A stretch of DNA of 64,000 nucleotides, from contig NZ_MBQE01000001.1 in assembly GCF_001696535.1 (NCBI RefSeq), forward strand, positions 806,001 to 870,000. The letters are read 5' to 3'. The number at the start of each line of letters is the position of its first letter. Within the stretch, counting starts at the first letter, position 1. Below, piece by piece: positions 8,926 through 18,326 of the stretch. The notes under the pieces were generated by a model. The model did no database searches. It worked only from the letters and a program-made list of their open reading frames with translations, and was not told the DNA's origin. Origin of the DNA: Stappia indica (GTDB lineage: Bacteria; Pseudomonadota; Alphaproteobacteria; Rhizobiales; Stappiaceae). The translations under genes and the position numbers were made by a program.

Positions 8926-8950
8926 CGGGCGGGGCACCCGGCCCCGCCCG
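8926..8950 (-). promoter_or_regulatory. Strong intercistronic stem-loop between tctC and tctB
   Basis: A perfect 10-bp inverted repeat (CGGGCGGGGC at 8926-8935, GCCCCGCCCG at 8941-8950) with a 5-nt loop. It starts 8 bp after the tctC stop and has no T-tract. Structures at this position in binding-protein operons commonly stabilise the upstream message or reduce read-through, so more binding protein than permease is made. That role here is inference. Confidence 0.55.
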
Positions 8951-8958
8951 CATGAGCC

Positions 8959-9945
8959 TTACTTCTGCAGCAGACCGTCGGCGATCAGCTGGTCGATCAG
9001 CGCGAAGGCCTTCTTCTGCGACTGCTCGACATAGGCAGCGGTCTCGTCCGCATTCATCCACACGGCGCCCATGCCGGTCTCCTTGGCGGTTGCCTGGAAT
9101 TCCGGCATCTCGAAGACGGCGGCGAAGCCTTCCTCGAGCGTCTTGCGGATCGCCGGGTCCACCTCGGCCTGGGTGCCGACCAGACGGAAACCTCCCCACA
9201 CGACGTCGTAGCCGGCTTCCTTGAAGGTCGGGACGTCGGGGAAGTTCGGGTCGCGCTTGTCGGCCATCACGCCGAGCACGCGGGCCTGGCCGCTGTCGAT
9301 GGCCGCATAGGCGGCGGAGATGCTGATGGAGGCAGCCTCGGTCTCGCCCGAGAGCAGCGCCTCGCGCTGAGCGGCCGAACCGCCCGGATACGGGATGTGC
9401 TGCACCTCGATGCCGGCCTGGCTGGCGAAGTCGAGCGCCGGCAGGTGCCAGACGCCGCCGGTGCCGACGTTGGAGATCTTCAGCGTGCCCGGCGCGGCCT
9501 TGGCGGCCTCGACGAACTGCTCCAGCGTCTGCCAGGGCGAGTCCGCCCGCACGACGATCGCCGTCGGATGCACGGTGACCGAACCGAGATAGGCGAGCTG
9601 CTTGGTGTCGAAGCCCGGCACCAGGTCGTAATACGGAACGGTGATCACGCTGTCCCAAGTCAGCGAGCCGATGGTGTAGCCGTCCGGACGCGACTTCATC
9701 AGGCGCAGGGTGCCGACGCCGCTCTGCGCACCGGTGACGTTCTGCGTGTTGATGCCGACGCCGAGCGACTTCTCCGCAAAGCTCATGAAGGTCCGCATGA
9801 CGGTATCGGTACCGCCGCCGGCGCTCCACGGCATGATGTGGATGATGTCCTTGGCGGGATAGTCCTGGGCGCTTGCCGCCGGCACGAACGGCAGCGACAT
9901 CGCCGCAGCCACGATCAGGGCCTTGGACAGGTTGGCGAATTTCAT
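8959..9945 (-). CDS. tctC: Tripartite tricarboxylate transporter solute-binding protein TctC
   Basis: A 328-residue Bug/TctC-family periplasmic protein. Residues 1-26 are a Sec signal peptide ending in ASA. The mature part starts DYPAKDIIHIMPWSAGGGTD, matching the TctC start in which the P-x-SAGG-x-D segment contacts the carboxylate ligand. Later motifs include YLGSVTVHPTAIVVRADSPW. It lies between the TPP enzyme and tctB on the same strand and probably binds the substrate, or a relative of the substrate, of that enzyme. Bug proteins bind many carboxylates, so the ligand is open. Confidence 0.93.
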   Translation of the reverse strand: MKFANLSKALIVAAAMSLPFVPAASAQDYPAKDIIHIMPWSAGGGTDTVMRTFMSFAEKSLGVGINTQNVTGAQSGVGTLRLMKSRPDGYTIGSLTWDSVITVPYYDLVPGFDTKQLAYLGSVTVHPTAIVVRADSPWQTLEQFVEAAKAAPGTLKISNVGTGGVWHLPALDFASQAGIEVQHIPYPGGSAAQREALLSGETEAASISISAAYAAIDSGQARVLGVMADKRDPNFPDVPTFKEAGYDVVWGGFRLVGTQAEVDPAIRKTLEEGFAAVFEMPEFQATAKETGMGAVWMNADETAAYVEQSQKKAFALIDQLIADGLLQK

Positions 9946-10024
9946 GAGCTCATTCCCTCTGGTTTGCTGATGTTGATTGAAAGCCCGGTGAAACGGTGGA
10001 TGACGGGCCCTGCCCGCCCTTGGT

Positions 10025-11746
10025 TCAGGCGAAATACGGCAGCTTCCGCTCCTTGGCCGTGCGGACCCAGGCCGGAACGAAGGGGACGATCTTGTCCTGC
10101 GAGGGCACCATCATTTCGATGAAGTTGGCGCCCGGATTGGCGATCGCCTCGCTGAGCACTTCCTCGATCTGGTCGGCCGAGGTGATGCGCGCCGCCTTGA
10201 AGCCGAAGCCTTCCGCGACCTTGACGTAGTCGACGGCACCGAAGTCCGTGGTCCAGGGCGCATCGACATTGTCGAGCAGGATCGCCTCGCCGCGGATCCA
10301 GCCGTAGGTGTCGTTGCGGGTCAGGATGACGGTGATGTTCTTGCCGCTGCGGCGGATGGTCTCGAAGTCGCCGAGCACGAAGGCGAGCGAGCCGTCGCCG
10401 GTGAAGGAGATCACCGGCCCGTCGGACGCGAAGGCCGCGCCGATGCCGGCCGGGACCGAATAGCCGAGCGAGCCCATCGAGTAGTTGGTGATGTAGCGGC
10501 GGCCTGCCTCGCGCACCGACATCAGCGCCGAGGGATAGATGGCGCTCACGCCCGGTTCGGCGGTGACGATGGCATCGGGCGGCAGGATGCGGTCCAGCAC
10601 CTGCGTCAGCTTGACCGGCGAGACGGTGCCTTCCGGCATCGGCATGTTGGAGTTGAACACCGCATCGAGCGCCGTGCGCTTGATGTCCGTCAGGTCGATC
10701 TTGTCGCGCGTGATGCCCGGATGCTCGGCGCGGATCAGCTCGACCATGTATTCGAGCGTGGCGCGCGCGTCGCCCACCATGCCGACCTTCAGCGGGAAGT
10801 TGTTGCCCACATGCGCCTCGGCGATATCGAGATGCAGGAAGGTCTTGGTCTTCGGGTCGCCGTAGAGCTTCCAGTGGTCGGTGCCGCTGGAATCGGTGTT
10901 CGAGCCGATGAAGAAGACCGTGTCGGCCTCGCGGACATAGGAGTTGGAATACTCCATGCCGCCGCGCGCACCGATCACCCGCAGCGACAGCGGGTGGGTC
11001 TCGGGGATCACGCCCTTGGCGGGCGTTGTGGTTCCGACGGGGATTTGCAGCAACTCGGCCAGGTCCAGCACGGCCTGCGTTGCCTTGGAGATGAGGGCGC
11101 CCTGTCCGCAGACGATCACCGGCTTCTTTGCGGCCAGCAGCACATCGATTGCGGCACGGATCCGGCTGTGATCGGCGACCGGACGGTGGGCGGGGAAAAA
11201 CTGGTATTCCGGCTCGGCATAAAGGTCGGTGATCTCCGCCTCCTCATGGAAGACGTTGATCGGCACGCGGATATGCACCGGCGCCGGGCGGCCGGAGGTG
11301 GCGACGCGGAACGCGCGGCGCAGCAGGAACGGGATCTCGGCGACCTTGGTGAGGACGAAGGATTCCTTGCAGATGGCGGCATAGAGCGCCGTCTGGTCGA
11401 CGCCGGTCAGGCCGTGCTTCTTGTCCTGGTTGATGGGGATGTCGGAGCTGAAATAGATCACCGGAACCGAGCTGAGATAGGCCTCGGTGATGCCCGGCGT
11501 GCAATGGGTGACGCCCGGGCTCGGGGCCTCGAGCACGCAAGGACGGCCGGTGATCTTGGCATAGGCCTCCGCGGCGAAGGAGGCGGTCCGCTCGTCGCGG
11601 GTGAGCACGTATTCGATGTTCGAGTGCTCCTGCCATTCCTTGTACCAACCGATGGTCGTTTCCCCCGGAAGGCCGAAGACATGCCGGACGCCATGCAGCT
11701 CCAGCATCTTCAGGATGACCTGAGCGCCATTCATCGTCTGTGTCAC
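10025..11746 (-). CDS. Thiamine-diphosphate-dependent enzyme (acetolactate-synthase-like superfamily)
   Basis: About 573 residues with the three domains of this superfamily: an N-terminal pyrimidine-binding domain with the catalytic Glu in HVFGLPGETT (E29), a central domain, and a C-terminal PP-binding domain. The last carries the ThDP motif from TGDGSLAFVLGDFETI to ILTRND. Members decarboxylate or ligate 2-keto acids; this substrate is unknown. The in-frame GTG at 11746 is preferred because GGGAGAGG lies 5 bp before it, but ATGs at 11761 and 11767 are possible. It leads the operon containing tctCBA and faces a GntR regulator, so it probably acts on the imported acid. Sulfoacetaldehyde acetyltransferase-like, oxalyl-CoA- or benzoylformate-decarboxylase-like functions cannot be separated by eye. 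Confidence 0.85.
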   Translation of the reverse strand: MTQTMNGAQVILKMLELHGVRHVFGLPGETTIGWYKEWQEHSNIEYVLTRDERTASFAAEAYAKITGRPCVLEAPSPGVTHCTPGITEAYLSSVPVIYFSSDIPINQDKKHGLTGVDQTALYAAICKESFVLTKVAEIPFLLRRAFRVATSGRPAPVHIRVPINVFHEEAEITDLYAEPEYQFFPAHRPVADHSRIRAAIDVLLAAKKPVIVCGQGALISKATQAVLDLAELLQIPVGTTTPAKGVIPETHPLSLRVIGARGGMEYSNSYVREADTVFFIGSNTDSSGTDHWKLYGDPKTKTFLHLDIAEAHVGNNFPLKVGMVGDARATLEYMVELIRAEHPGITRDKIDLTDIKRTALDAVFNSNMPMPEGTVSPVKLTQVLDRILPPDAIVTAEPGVSAIYPSALMSVREAGRRYITNYSMGSLGYSVPAGIGAAFASDGPVISFTGDGSLAFVLGDFETIRRSGKNITVILTRNDTYGWIRGEAILLDNVDAPWTTDFGAVDYVKVAEGFGFKAARITSADQIEEVLSEAIANPGANFIEMMVPSQDKIVPFVPAWVRTAKERKLPYFA

Positions 11747-11785
11747 GAAAGCCTCTCCCATCGCCATGCGCGATCTTGCATTCCA

Positions 11786-11811
11786 TTCTGTATACAGGAC
11801 GATACACAGAA
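11786..11811. promoter_or_regulatory. Candidate GntR operator between the TPP-enzyme operon and gntR
   Basis: A 26-bp imperfect dyad with arms TTCTGTATA (11786-11794) and TACACAGAA (11803-11811), which pair at 8 of 9 positions. TGTATACA within the left half is itself palindromic. It sits 40 bp upstream of the TPP-enzyme start and about 66 bp from the GntR start, in an AT-rich spacer, where a repressor could block both promoters. Confidence 0.5.
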
Positions 11812-11877
11812 CAAAACACAATTCAATTGTTTTTTCGGGACCGATGGCTAGAGTGCGTCGCAGGGACGGAGCCGGAA

Positions 11878-12579
11878 GTGGAACCCATTGAAAAAATGAC
11901 GAGAACCGAAGGCAGTGTTGAGCGGACCTACCGCGAGCTCAAGGAAATGGCGGCGAATTACCGGTTCAAGCCGGATTCGCGCCTGAACGAGAGCGAGCTG
12001 GCCAAGAAGCTCGATACCAGCCGCACGCCCCTGCGCGAGGCGCTCAACCGGCTGGTCGCCGAAGGGTTCCTGACCTTCCGCAGCGGCCAGGGCTTCTTCT
12101 GCCGCTCGCTGACGCCGGCCGAGATCATGGACCTCTACGAGGCCCGCGCCGCCATCGAGTGCGAGGCCGCCAAGCTCGCGGCCCTGCGCGCCAAGCCCGA
12201 GGACGTTGCCGCGCTCGAGACCTTCCTCAACGAGTCCCGCGTCGACTACCAGCCCGGCACCTCGCCCGTGGACCTCGTCCGCCTGGACGAGGAGTTCCAT
12301 ACGCGGCTGACGGCCCTTGCCGGCAATGCCGAAATGGTGCGGATGCTGGAGAACATGAACGGGCGCATTCACTACGTCCGCCTGATCGACCTCAAGACCC
12401 TGTGCGAGCGCGACGGGCCGGACAGCGTGACCACGGACCCGCACCAGCGGATCCTCGAGGCCGTCAAGCGCGGCGATGCGGACGCCGCACGGGCCGAAAT
12501 GGCCGCCCATATCGAGCGGCGCCTGGAATCCATCACCGAGAACGTGCGCAACGCCTTCGCACAGCTCTACGCGCCGTAA
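11878..12579 (+). CDS. GntR-family (FadR/FCD subfamily) transcriptional regulator
   Basis: About 233 residues. An N-terminal winged helix-turn-helix (residues about 13-80, containing LNESELAKKLDTSRTPLREA) is followed by an all-helical FCD effector domain with the metal-binding pattern DEEFHTRLTALAGN, then a late PHQRILEAVKRGD. The GTG at 11878 is preceded by GGAG at 6 bp; an ATG at 11896 would remove six residues. It is divergent from the TPP-enzyme/tctCBA operon and likely represses it until the carboxylate inducer binds. That role is inferred from layout and the dyad between them. Confidence 0.9.
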   Translation: MEPIEKMTRTEGSVERTYRELKEMAANYRFKPDSRLNESELAKKLDTSRTPLREALNRLVAEGFLTFRSGQGFFCRSLTPAEIMDLYEARAAIECEAAKLAALRAKPEDVAALETFLNESRVDYQPGTSPVDLVRLDEEFHTRLTALAGNAEMVRMLENMNGRIHYVRLIDLKTLCERDGPDSVTTDPHQRILEAVKRGDADAARAEMAAHIERRLESITENVRNAFAQLYAP

Positions 12580-12615
12580 CGACAGGCGCACACGGTCGCG
12601 ACAACGGATCGGCGG

Positions 12616-13137
12616 CTATCCGCTCGGCTGCGTGTTGGGATCGTTGCTTCCAAGATCAGGCAGCATGCCCGTCCCCGGCGTGGCATCCGGATTGCCGAGC
12701 TCGGGATCGTTGCCGAGCTGGCGCGGGGCGGCCTCGCTGTCGCTTCTATTGCCGGACGACGCCTCCGCCTCGTCCTGCGTGTAGCGGACCTCGCCGAAAC
12801 TGTCGGCGGCGAAGGCGAACAGCCATCGCAGCGGCTCCTCGCCCTCGGCGAGGGTTCGGTGGGGCGTGGCAGCGGGAATGTGGAGCGCGAGTCCCGGCCG
12901 CAGATGGTGCCGCTCCGACCCCACCTCGCAGATCCCCTCACCCGACAAGATCACGTAGACCTCCGCCTCCTCATGCCGGTGACGCGAGAGCTCCTCGCCC
13001 GGTTCGAGTTCCGCAAGGCCGAAGGTCAGCTCCCCGGTCGGGGTGCGGTCGCCGGAGAAGATCAGCTTGAAGCGGGCCGTTTCCAGCCCGCGCCAACGTT
13101 TCCAGGGCAGCTTTTCCGGGTCGATGAGGGTTGCCAT
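12616..13137 (-). CDS. Cupin-domain protein
   Basis: A 173-residue protein with one cupin barrel at about residues 35-115. Motif 1 is GEELSRHRHEEAEVYVILSG (H-x-H-x3-E metal ligands) and motif 2 ends IPAATPHRT, whose His is the fourth ligand. The last 50 residues are hydrophilic and Pro/Gly/Asp-rich, probably disordered. The start at 13137 is set by AAGGAG upstream. The metal-binding triad suggests an enzyme or sensor, but the reaction cannot be assigned. A GGAAC-N17-AGTT element about 60-80 bp upstream suggests stress control. Confidence 0.75.
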   Translation of the reverse strand: MATLIDPEKLPWKRWRGLETARFKLIFSGDRTPTGELTFGLAELEPGEELSRHRHEEAEVYVILSGEGICEVGSERHHLRPGLALHIPAATPHRTLAEGEEPLRWLFAFAADSFGEVRYTQDEAEASSGNRSDSEAAPRQLGNDPELGNPDATPGTGMLPDLGSNDPNTQPSG

Positions 13138-13193
13138 GTCGCTCGCTCCTTCCGATCGGGCCGAGCCGGCGCGCAAACCGGCCTCCCCCGCCC

Positions 13194-13219
13194 AACTGCC
13201 GGAAATTGCGCACTGTTCC
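13194..13219 (-). promoter_or_regulatory. Candidate EcfG-type promoter upstream of the cupin gene
   Basis: On the minus strand GGAAC (13219-13215) is followed after 17 bp by AGTT, matching GGAAC-N16-17-CGTT except for the first base of the -10. It lies 57-82 bp upstream of the cupin ATG at 13137. Confidence 0.35.
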
Positions 13220-13241
13220 ATCCGGCAAGCCGGCGGAGGTC

Positions 13242-13649
13242 TCAAGGCTCGGTGAAGCCGTCGATGCTCGGCCGCACCTCGGCGCGGGAAAGCTGCGGAT
13301 CATCCAGCAGGAAAGCCCCGCGGCGGGTGGCATGTCCGGGCACGTAGTCGAACCGGATCGTCTTGCGGATCGTCTGCCCCTGCCCGTCCGCCATCGCGAC
13401 CTGGGCGACGACCCCCGCCGCCGTCCGGTCGCCGTCGTTGCGCACCACCACCTCGACAAGGGTGCCGTTGCTCACCTGCTCGAAGCGGTCGACCGATACG
13501 CTCAGCCGCGGCGGCACGCTGTCGCCGAAGGCAGCCTGATAGGCGAGAAAGGCCGCGATGCAGGCGACCAGAACCGCAGAGACGCCCCCCACGATCCACT
13601 CGACCGCCGGCCTGTCCCCTGCCCTGCTGCTGTTGCCGTCGCCGCTCAT
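13242..13649 (-). CDS. TIGR02588-like hypothetical membrane-anchored protein
   Basis: A 135-residue protein. Residues about 17-41 form one membrane helix (VEWIVGGVSAVLVACIAAFL) and the rest looks like an extracytoplasmic beta domain (VSNGTLVEVVVRNDGDRTAA, then a C-terminal FDYVPGHATRRGAFLL). This matches my memory of family TIGR02588, which occurs next to TIGR02587 membrane proteins, as here: the partner's stop is 12 bp upstream on the same strand. Function is unknown. The assignment is from pattern recognition, not a search. Confidence 0.7.
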   Translation of the reverse strand: MSGDGNSSRAGDRPAVEWIVGGVSAVLVACIAAFLAYQAAFGDSVPPRLSVSVDRFEQVSNGTLVEVVVRNDGDRTAAGVVAQVAMADGQGQTIRKTIRFDYVPGHATRRGAFLLDDPQLSRAEVRPSIDGFTEP

Positions 13650-13661
13650 CGCCCGTTCTCC

Positions 13662-14504
13662 TCACAAGACCAGTCGCGCCGCGGCCGCCCCGAGGGCCGA
13701 CGGAAACGCCAGCACCACCGCGGTCATGACGATGCTGTCGATCTCCTGGCCGTCGAGGCGCGCGAAGACCCACAGAAGCAGCAGGCTCATGACCATCGCG
13801 ATCACGTAGCCGGGGAGGGTCAGGCGCAGAAAGGGGCTCCACCAAGGCTCCTCCGGCGAGGTTGGCGACCCGCCGGCAAAGCCCACCGCAAAGACGAAGG
13901 CGTGCATCAGCCCGATCGACAGGACGAGCAGCGCCAGCGCGTGCCATTCGCTCATCTGATAGGAGATCAGCACCATTTCCTCGGTCGGCGCGACGTTGAG
14001 ACCGAGGAACAGCGCACCGATGCCCATCAGGAACAGCTCGCCGCCATAGGTCTCGCGCGCCTCCTTCGGGGACTCGTCGTCCTCGCCGGAGCTGCCGGCG
14101 AACTGGCTGCGGGCAAGCAGCGCCCCAATGGAGGCCGGAACCATCTGGATGGCGATCTTGCCGATCATCACGTCGACCGGTTCCTGCGGCCCGATCAGGC
14201 CGAACAACGCCAGCACGACCAGGCAGACCACCGCAGAGATGCCCAGCGCGAGAGCGGCGTCGAGCACATCGTCGCGCCAGTTGCGCGTGCTTTCGATGCC
14301 GATCCGGCGGGACAACAGCACCAGCATGGGCAGCGCCACCAGCACCAGGACGAGCAGCCGCATCCGGTCGAGATAGAGGCCGAGCTCCCACATCTCCATC
14401 GTCATCAGCATCGGCAACGAGAAGATCAGCGCGCCGCCTCCGGCCCGGCCGACATCCCGGCCGAGCTGGACGATCCCGCCGTCGTTTTTGCCACCGACCT
14501 GCAC
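13662..14504 (-). CDS. TIGR02587-like integral membrane protein
   Basis: A 280-residue protein with about seven hydrophobic segments, starting near GGALIFSLPMLMTMEMWELG (residues 23-43) and ending in VVLAFPSALGAAAARLVL. The conserved-looking loop NVAPTEEMVLISYQMSEWH holds several charged residues between helices. It resembles family TIGR02587 and forms a two-gene unit with the TIGR02588-like gene. A GGAAC-N16-GGTT promoter candidate lies 59-83 bp upstream. No biochemical function is known to me. Confidence 0.75.
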   Translation of the reverse strand: MQVGGKNDGGIVQLGRDVGRAGGGALIFSLPMLMTMEMWELGLYLDRMRLLVLVLVALPMLVLLSRRIGIESTRNWRDDVLDAALALGISAVVCLVVLALFGLIGPQEPVDVMIGKIAIQMVPASIGALLARSQFAGSSGEDDESPKEARETYGGELFLMGIGALFLGLNVAPTEEMVLISYQMSEWHALALLVLSIGLMHAFVFAVGFAGGSPTSPEEPWWSPFLRLTLPGYVIAMVMSLLLLWVFARLDGQEIDSIVMTAVVLAFPSALGAAAARLVL

Positions 14505-14562
14505 CAGCGCTCGGCTCCTGCCCTGCCCGAACCGGCCGAACGACCGGCCGTGATGGCAGGCT

Positions 14563-14587
14563 AACCCGCAGGAACGGGTCCGGTTCC
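14563..14587 (-). promoter_or_regulatory. Candidate EcfG-type promoter upstream of the TIGR02587/02588 pair
   Basis: On the minus strand GGAAC (14587-14583) is followed after 16 bp by GGTT. It lies between the GNAT gene's stop codon (14610) and the membrane protein's ATG (14504), where a separate promoter for the pair would be needed. Confidence 0.4.
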
Positions 14588-14609
14588 CGCCGCTGGCAGC
14601 AGATGCGTT

Positions 14610-15158
14610 CTACGCAGCCACGTCCCGCATCCGCTTCTCGAACCGGAACATGCCGTCGTCGCCCGGCAGGTCGGGCTCGTCCGGACGGTGCGGATCCGGA
14701 TGACCGGCGTGATGGTATTCGACGATATGGAAGCCGCAGACATTGACGTAGAAATGAATGTTCCGCTTCTCGAAATACGGCGTGTGCGTCGTCCAGACCT
14801 TCGTATCCGGATAGGCCGCCTCGATGGCGGCCCAGGCCTTGCGGCCGATGCCGCGGCCCAATTCGTCCTTGCGCACGAAGAAGAAGTCGAGGGAGTTGCG
14901 CTGCGTCTCCGGATCGATGGAGACCACGGCGCCGCCGACCCATCGGCCGTCTTCGAGAATCCGGTAGACGACAGCGTTCGGAGCCGTGAAGGAAGCGGTC
15001 ACGTCGTCGTCGGACGGGATCGGGCCGTCGTCGACCGACCCGAAAGTTTCCACCACGGCGACGGCGAAGGCCTCCTGAAGATCCTTGCGGAAGCGCGGCA
15101 GGTCGTCATCGTGCGCGACGTCGAGGGTCACACGGGAGGTTGCGGTTGCGGATTTCAT
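14610..15158 (-). CDS. GNAT-family N-acetyltransferase
   Basis: A 182-residue protein with a GNAT core. The acetyl-CoA pyrophosphate loop is visible as [11 protein letters not shown] (about residues 97-107), preceded by the strand [10 protein letters not shown] and followed by [20 protein letters not shown]. The C-terminus is His/Asp/Pro-rich. The ATG at 15158 follows GGAG at about 8 bp. It lies 43 bp downstream of the RND permease stop and may be cotranscribed with the pump. The acetyl acceptor is unknown. Confidence 0.8.
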   Translation of the reverse strand: MKSATATSRVTLDVAHDDDLPRFRKDLQEAFAVAVVETFGSVDDGPIPSDDDVTASFTAPNAVVYRILEDGRWVGGAVVSIDPETQRNSLDFFFVRKDELGRGIGRKAWAAIEAAYPDTKVWTTHTPYFEKRNIHFYVNVCGFHIVEYHHAGHPDPHRPDEPDLPGDDGMFRFEKRMRDVAA

Positions 15159-15201
15159 CAGAATTCTCCGAAGTCCATGATGGGATACGGTCGGCGGTCG
15201 G

Positions 15202-18200
15202 TCAGGTCGTGACGGCTTCGGCGGGGCCGTGCTTCGTCTTTCGCGCGGCGAGCCGCATGACGAGCGGGAAGAAGACGGGCACGAAGAGCACCGCAAGGAC
15301 AGTCGCCGAGATCATGCCGCCGAACAGTCCGGTCCCCAGGGCGTTCTGCATCTCGAAGCTCGGGCCCTTGGCGATGACGAGGGGCACAATGCCGAGCGTG
15401 AAGGCCAGCGACGTCATCACGATCGGCCGAAGGCGCAGACGCGATGCCTCCATGGCCGCCTCCGTAAGGCTCCGCCCCTCCGTGTGCAGCTTGCGCGCGA
15501 ACTCCACGATCAGCACCGCATTCTTGGCCGACAGGCCGATCAGCGTGATGAGGCCGACCTTGAAAAACACGTCGTTCTCCATGCCGCGCAGGTGCACCGC
15601 GACGACCGCGCCGAGGATGCCCAGCGGCACGACCAGCATCACCGCCAGCGGAATGGTCCAGCTCTCGTAGAGCGCTGCCAGCACCAGGAACACAACGAGG
15701 AAGGAAAAGGCGACCAGGATGGGCGCCTGCGTACCGGCCTGGCGCTCCTGATACGACTGTCCCGTCCATTCGACGCCATACCCACCCTTGAGTTTCGAGG
15801 CCAGGCGCTCGATCTCGGTCATCGCGGCGCCGCTCGATACGCCGGAGGCCGCATCGCCGGAAATGCTCAGCGACGGGTAGCCGTTGTGACGGTTCAGCTG
15901 GAGCGGGCTGACCGACCATTCGGGCGTGACCACTTCAGCGAGCGGAACCATGCCGCCCCTGTCGTTGCGCACATGCAGCTTGAGCACATCCTCGACCTGC
16001 ATCCGATCCTTGGCCTCGGCCTGGATGATGACCTGCTGCAGGCGTCCTACACGCGGGAAATCGTTGATGTAGGTCGAGCCCATCGCCGCGGAGAGCGTAT
16101 CGCTGATCATCGAGAAGTTGACGCCGAGCGCCCCGGCCTTCGCACGGTCGATGTTGAGACGGACGCTCGGGCCGCTCGGCAGTCCGTCGACACGGACGTT
16201 CTGCAGCAGCTTGCTGTCCGCCGCCAGTCTGACGAGCTCGTCGGCAGCTTCCTGCAGCGCCTTCGCACCGGTGCTGCGGCGGTCGACGAGGCGCATCGCG
16301 AAGCCGGACGTCGTGCCGAGTTCCTCGATGGTGGGCGGCTTCATGACGAGGATCTCGCCTTCGCTCGTGTCCTGCATCGCCGCGCTGGCGGCCGCCACTT
16401 CCACATCGGTACTGCTCTTGCGTTCGCTCCAGTCGCGCAAAGTGGTGAACGACATGGCCGCATTCGCTCCCGATCCGGAAAAGCTGAAGCCCATGACGGA
16501 CAGGTTGTTCTCGATATCGGGGCGCGTCGCCGCATGGCGGTCGAAGGCTTCGACGATCGCCCTGGTCCGTTCGGCCGTCGCATCGGCCGGGAGCGTGAAG
16601 GACGTCATGAACGTGCCCTGGTCTTCCTCGGGGACGAAGGCAGTCGGCAGCGAACTGTAGCCGAAGGCCAGCGCGCCCACGATCCCGCCATAGACCAGCA
16701 TCACACGCACGCCGCGCTTCACCAGGGCTCCGACCCAGGCAGTGTAGCGGCCCGTCAGCCGGTCGAAACCACGGTTGAACCACCCGAAAAATCCCTTGCG
16801 CTCGTGATGGGGCGCGATCGGCTTGAGGATCGTCGCACAGAGCGCTGGCGTCAGGCTGAGAGCGAGGAAGGCGGAGAAGAGGATCGAGACCGCCAGGGAG
16901 ACCGTGAACTGGCGGTAGATCGCGCCCACCGAGCCCGTCGCCAGCCCCATCGGCAGAAACACCGCGGTCAGCACCAGCGTGATGCCGATGACCGCGCCGG
17001 TGATCTCGCGCATGGCGCAGCGCGTGGCGTCCCGTGGCGAAAGGCCTTCGCTCGCCATCAGCCGCTCGACATTCTCCACCACCACGATCGCATCGTCGAC
17101 GATGATGCCGATGGCCAGAACCATGCCGAACATCGTCAGCGCATTGATCGAATAGCCGATGGCCCACATCACCGCGAAGGTGCCGAGCAGCGCGATCGGC
17201 GCGACGATTGCCGGGATCAGCGTGTAGCGCACCTTCTGGAGAAAGAGCAGCATGATCAGGAACACCAGCGCCATCGCCTCCGCCAGGGTCTGGACCACCT
17301 TGGTGATCGAGACCTTCACGAAGGGCGCAGTGTCGTAGGAGACCGCATAGGCGACGCCGGACGGCATCGAGGGTGCCAGCTCGGCCAGCCGCGCACGCAC
17401 GGTCTCGGACGTGCTGATCGCGTTGGCGCCGGGGGCGAGCTGGATCGCCGCCGCCGTCGCCTGCTTGCCGCCGTCGAAGATCGAGAAACCGGAGGACTGG
17501 GCACCGACCTCGATGCGGGCAACGTCGCCGAGCGTCAGCTTCGACCCGTCGGGGTTCGACCGCAGCACCACCTCGGCGAATTGCTCGGGCGTCTCGAGCT
17601 GTCCGCTGACGCTGAGCGGCACGCTGATCATCTGCCCGGGAAGCGTCGGCTCTTCTGCAAGCCGGCCCGGAGCGACCTGGGTGTTCTGCGTCTGGATCGC
17701 CTGGATGATCTCGGCCATCGACAGCGAGTAGGACGTGAGCAGCGCGGGATCCACCCACACACGCATCGCCGCCTCCGAGCCGAACGACTGTACGCGGCCG
17801 ACACCCGGCACGCGCTTCAGCTCCGGCGCAAGGCTGCGGACGAGATAATCATCGAGTGCCAGGGGATCGACCGCGCCGTCGTCCGACCGCAGAGAGACGA
17901 TCATGAGAAAGCCGGAAGAGGCAGCCTCAACGGACAGTCCGCCGCGACGGACCTGCTCGGGCAGACGGGGCTCGACCGACTTCAGCCGGTTCTGCACATC
18001 GACCTGGGCGAGCTCGGGATCGGTCCCCGGCTTGAAGGTAACGGTGATGCTGGCGTTCCCCGAGGCATCCGCCGAGGATTCGAAATAGAGCACATCCTTG
18101 ACGGCGGACAGCTCCCGCTCGATCGGGGCGGTGACGCTGTCGGTGACGGTCTGCGCGCTCGCGCCGACATAGCTGGCATTGATGCTGACGCTCGGCGGCG

Positions 18201-18315
18201 CGATCACGGGAAAGCGCGAGACCGGCAGCTGCGGGATCGCGACGATGCCGGCAATCGTGATGAAGATGGCGATGACCCAGGCGAAGACGGGTCGGTCGAT
18301 GAAGAAATGGGGCAT
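15202..18315 (-). CDS. RND (HAE1) multidrug efflux permease
   Basis: A 1037-residue protein, the normal length for AcrB/MexB-type inner-membrane pumps with 12 helices and two large periplasmic loops. The N-terminus [20 protein letters not shown] is typical. Helix 4 shows the proton-relay pair in [16 protein letters not shown] (two adjacent Asp, about residues 405-410), and a C-terminal repeat has [16 protein letters not shown] with its conserved Lys. It works with the adaptor encoded 11 bp upstream. No outer-membrane factor gene is in the window, so a TolC-like protein must come from elsewhere. A 1042-codon open frame on the opposite strand is a GC-rich shadow. Confidence 0.96.
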   Translation of the reverse strand: MPHFFIDRPVFAWVIAIFITIAGIVAIPQLPVSRFPVIAPPSVSINASYVGASAQTVTDSVTAPIERELSAVKDVLYFESSADASGNASITVTFKPGTDPELAQVDVQNRLKSVEPRLPEQVRRGGLSVEAASSGFLMIVSLRSDDGAVDPLALDDYLVRSLAPELKRVPGVGRVQSFGSEAAMRVWVDPALLTSYSLSMAEIIQAIQTQNTQVAPGRLAEEPTLPGQMISVPLSVSGQLETPEQFAEVVLRSNPDGSKLTLGDVARIEVGAQSSGFSIFDGGKQATAAAIQLAPGANAISTSETVRARLAELAPSMPSGVAYAVSYDTAPFVKVSITKVVQTLAEAMALVFLIMLLFLQKVRYTLIPAIVAPIALLGTFAVMWAIGYSINALTMFGMVLAIGIIVDDAIVVVENVERLMASEGLSPRDATRCAMREITGAVIGITLVLTAVFLPMGLATGSVGAIYRQFTVSLAVSILFSAFLALSLTPALCATILKPIAPHHERKGFFGWFNRGFDRLTGRYTAWVGALVKRGVRVMLVYGGIVGALAFGYSSLPTAFVPEEDQGTFMTSFTLPADATAERTRAIVEAFDRHAATRPDIENNLSVMGFSFSGSGANAAMSFTTLRDWSERKSSTDVEVAAASAAMQDTSEGEILVMKPPTIEELGTTSGFAMRLVDRRSTGAKALQEAADELVRLAADSKLLQNVRVDGLPSGPSVRLNIDRAKAGALGVNFSMISDTLSAAMGSTYINDFPRVGRLQQVIIQAEAKDRMQVEDVLKLHVRNDRGGMVPLAEVVTPEWSVSPLQLNRHNGYPSLSISGDAASGVSSGAAMTEIERLASKLKGGYGVEWTGQSYQERQAGTQAPILVAFSFLVVFLVLAALYESWTIPLAVMLVVPLGILGAVVAVHLRGMENDVFFKVGLITLIGLSAKNAVLIVEFARKLHTEGRSLTEAAMEASRLRLRPIVMTSLAFTLGIVPLVIAKGPSFEMQNALGTGLFGGMISATVLAVLFVPVFFPLVMRLAARKTKHGPAEAVTT

Positions 18316-18326
18316 GACGGCGTGCT

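Noticed and set aside
12616-13137. DMSP lyase (DddL/Q/W-like) assignment for the cupin
   Set aside because: The general cupin motifs are present, but no family-specific residues could be confirmed by eye, so only the fold is reported.
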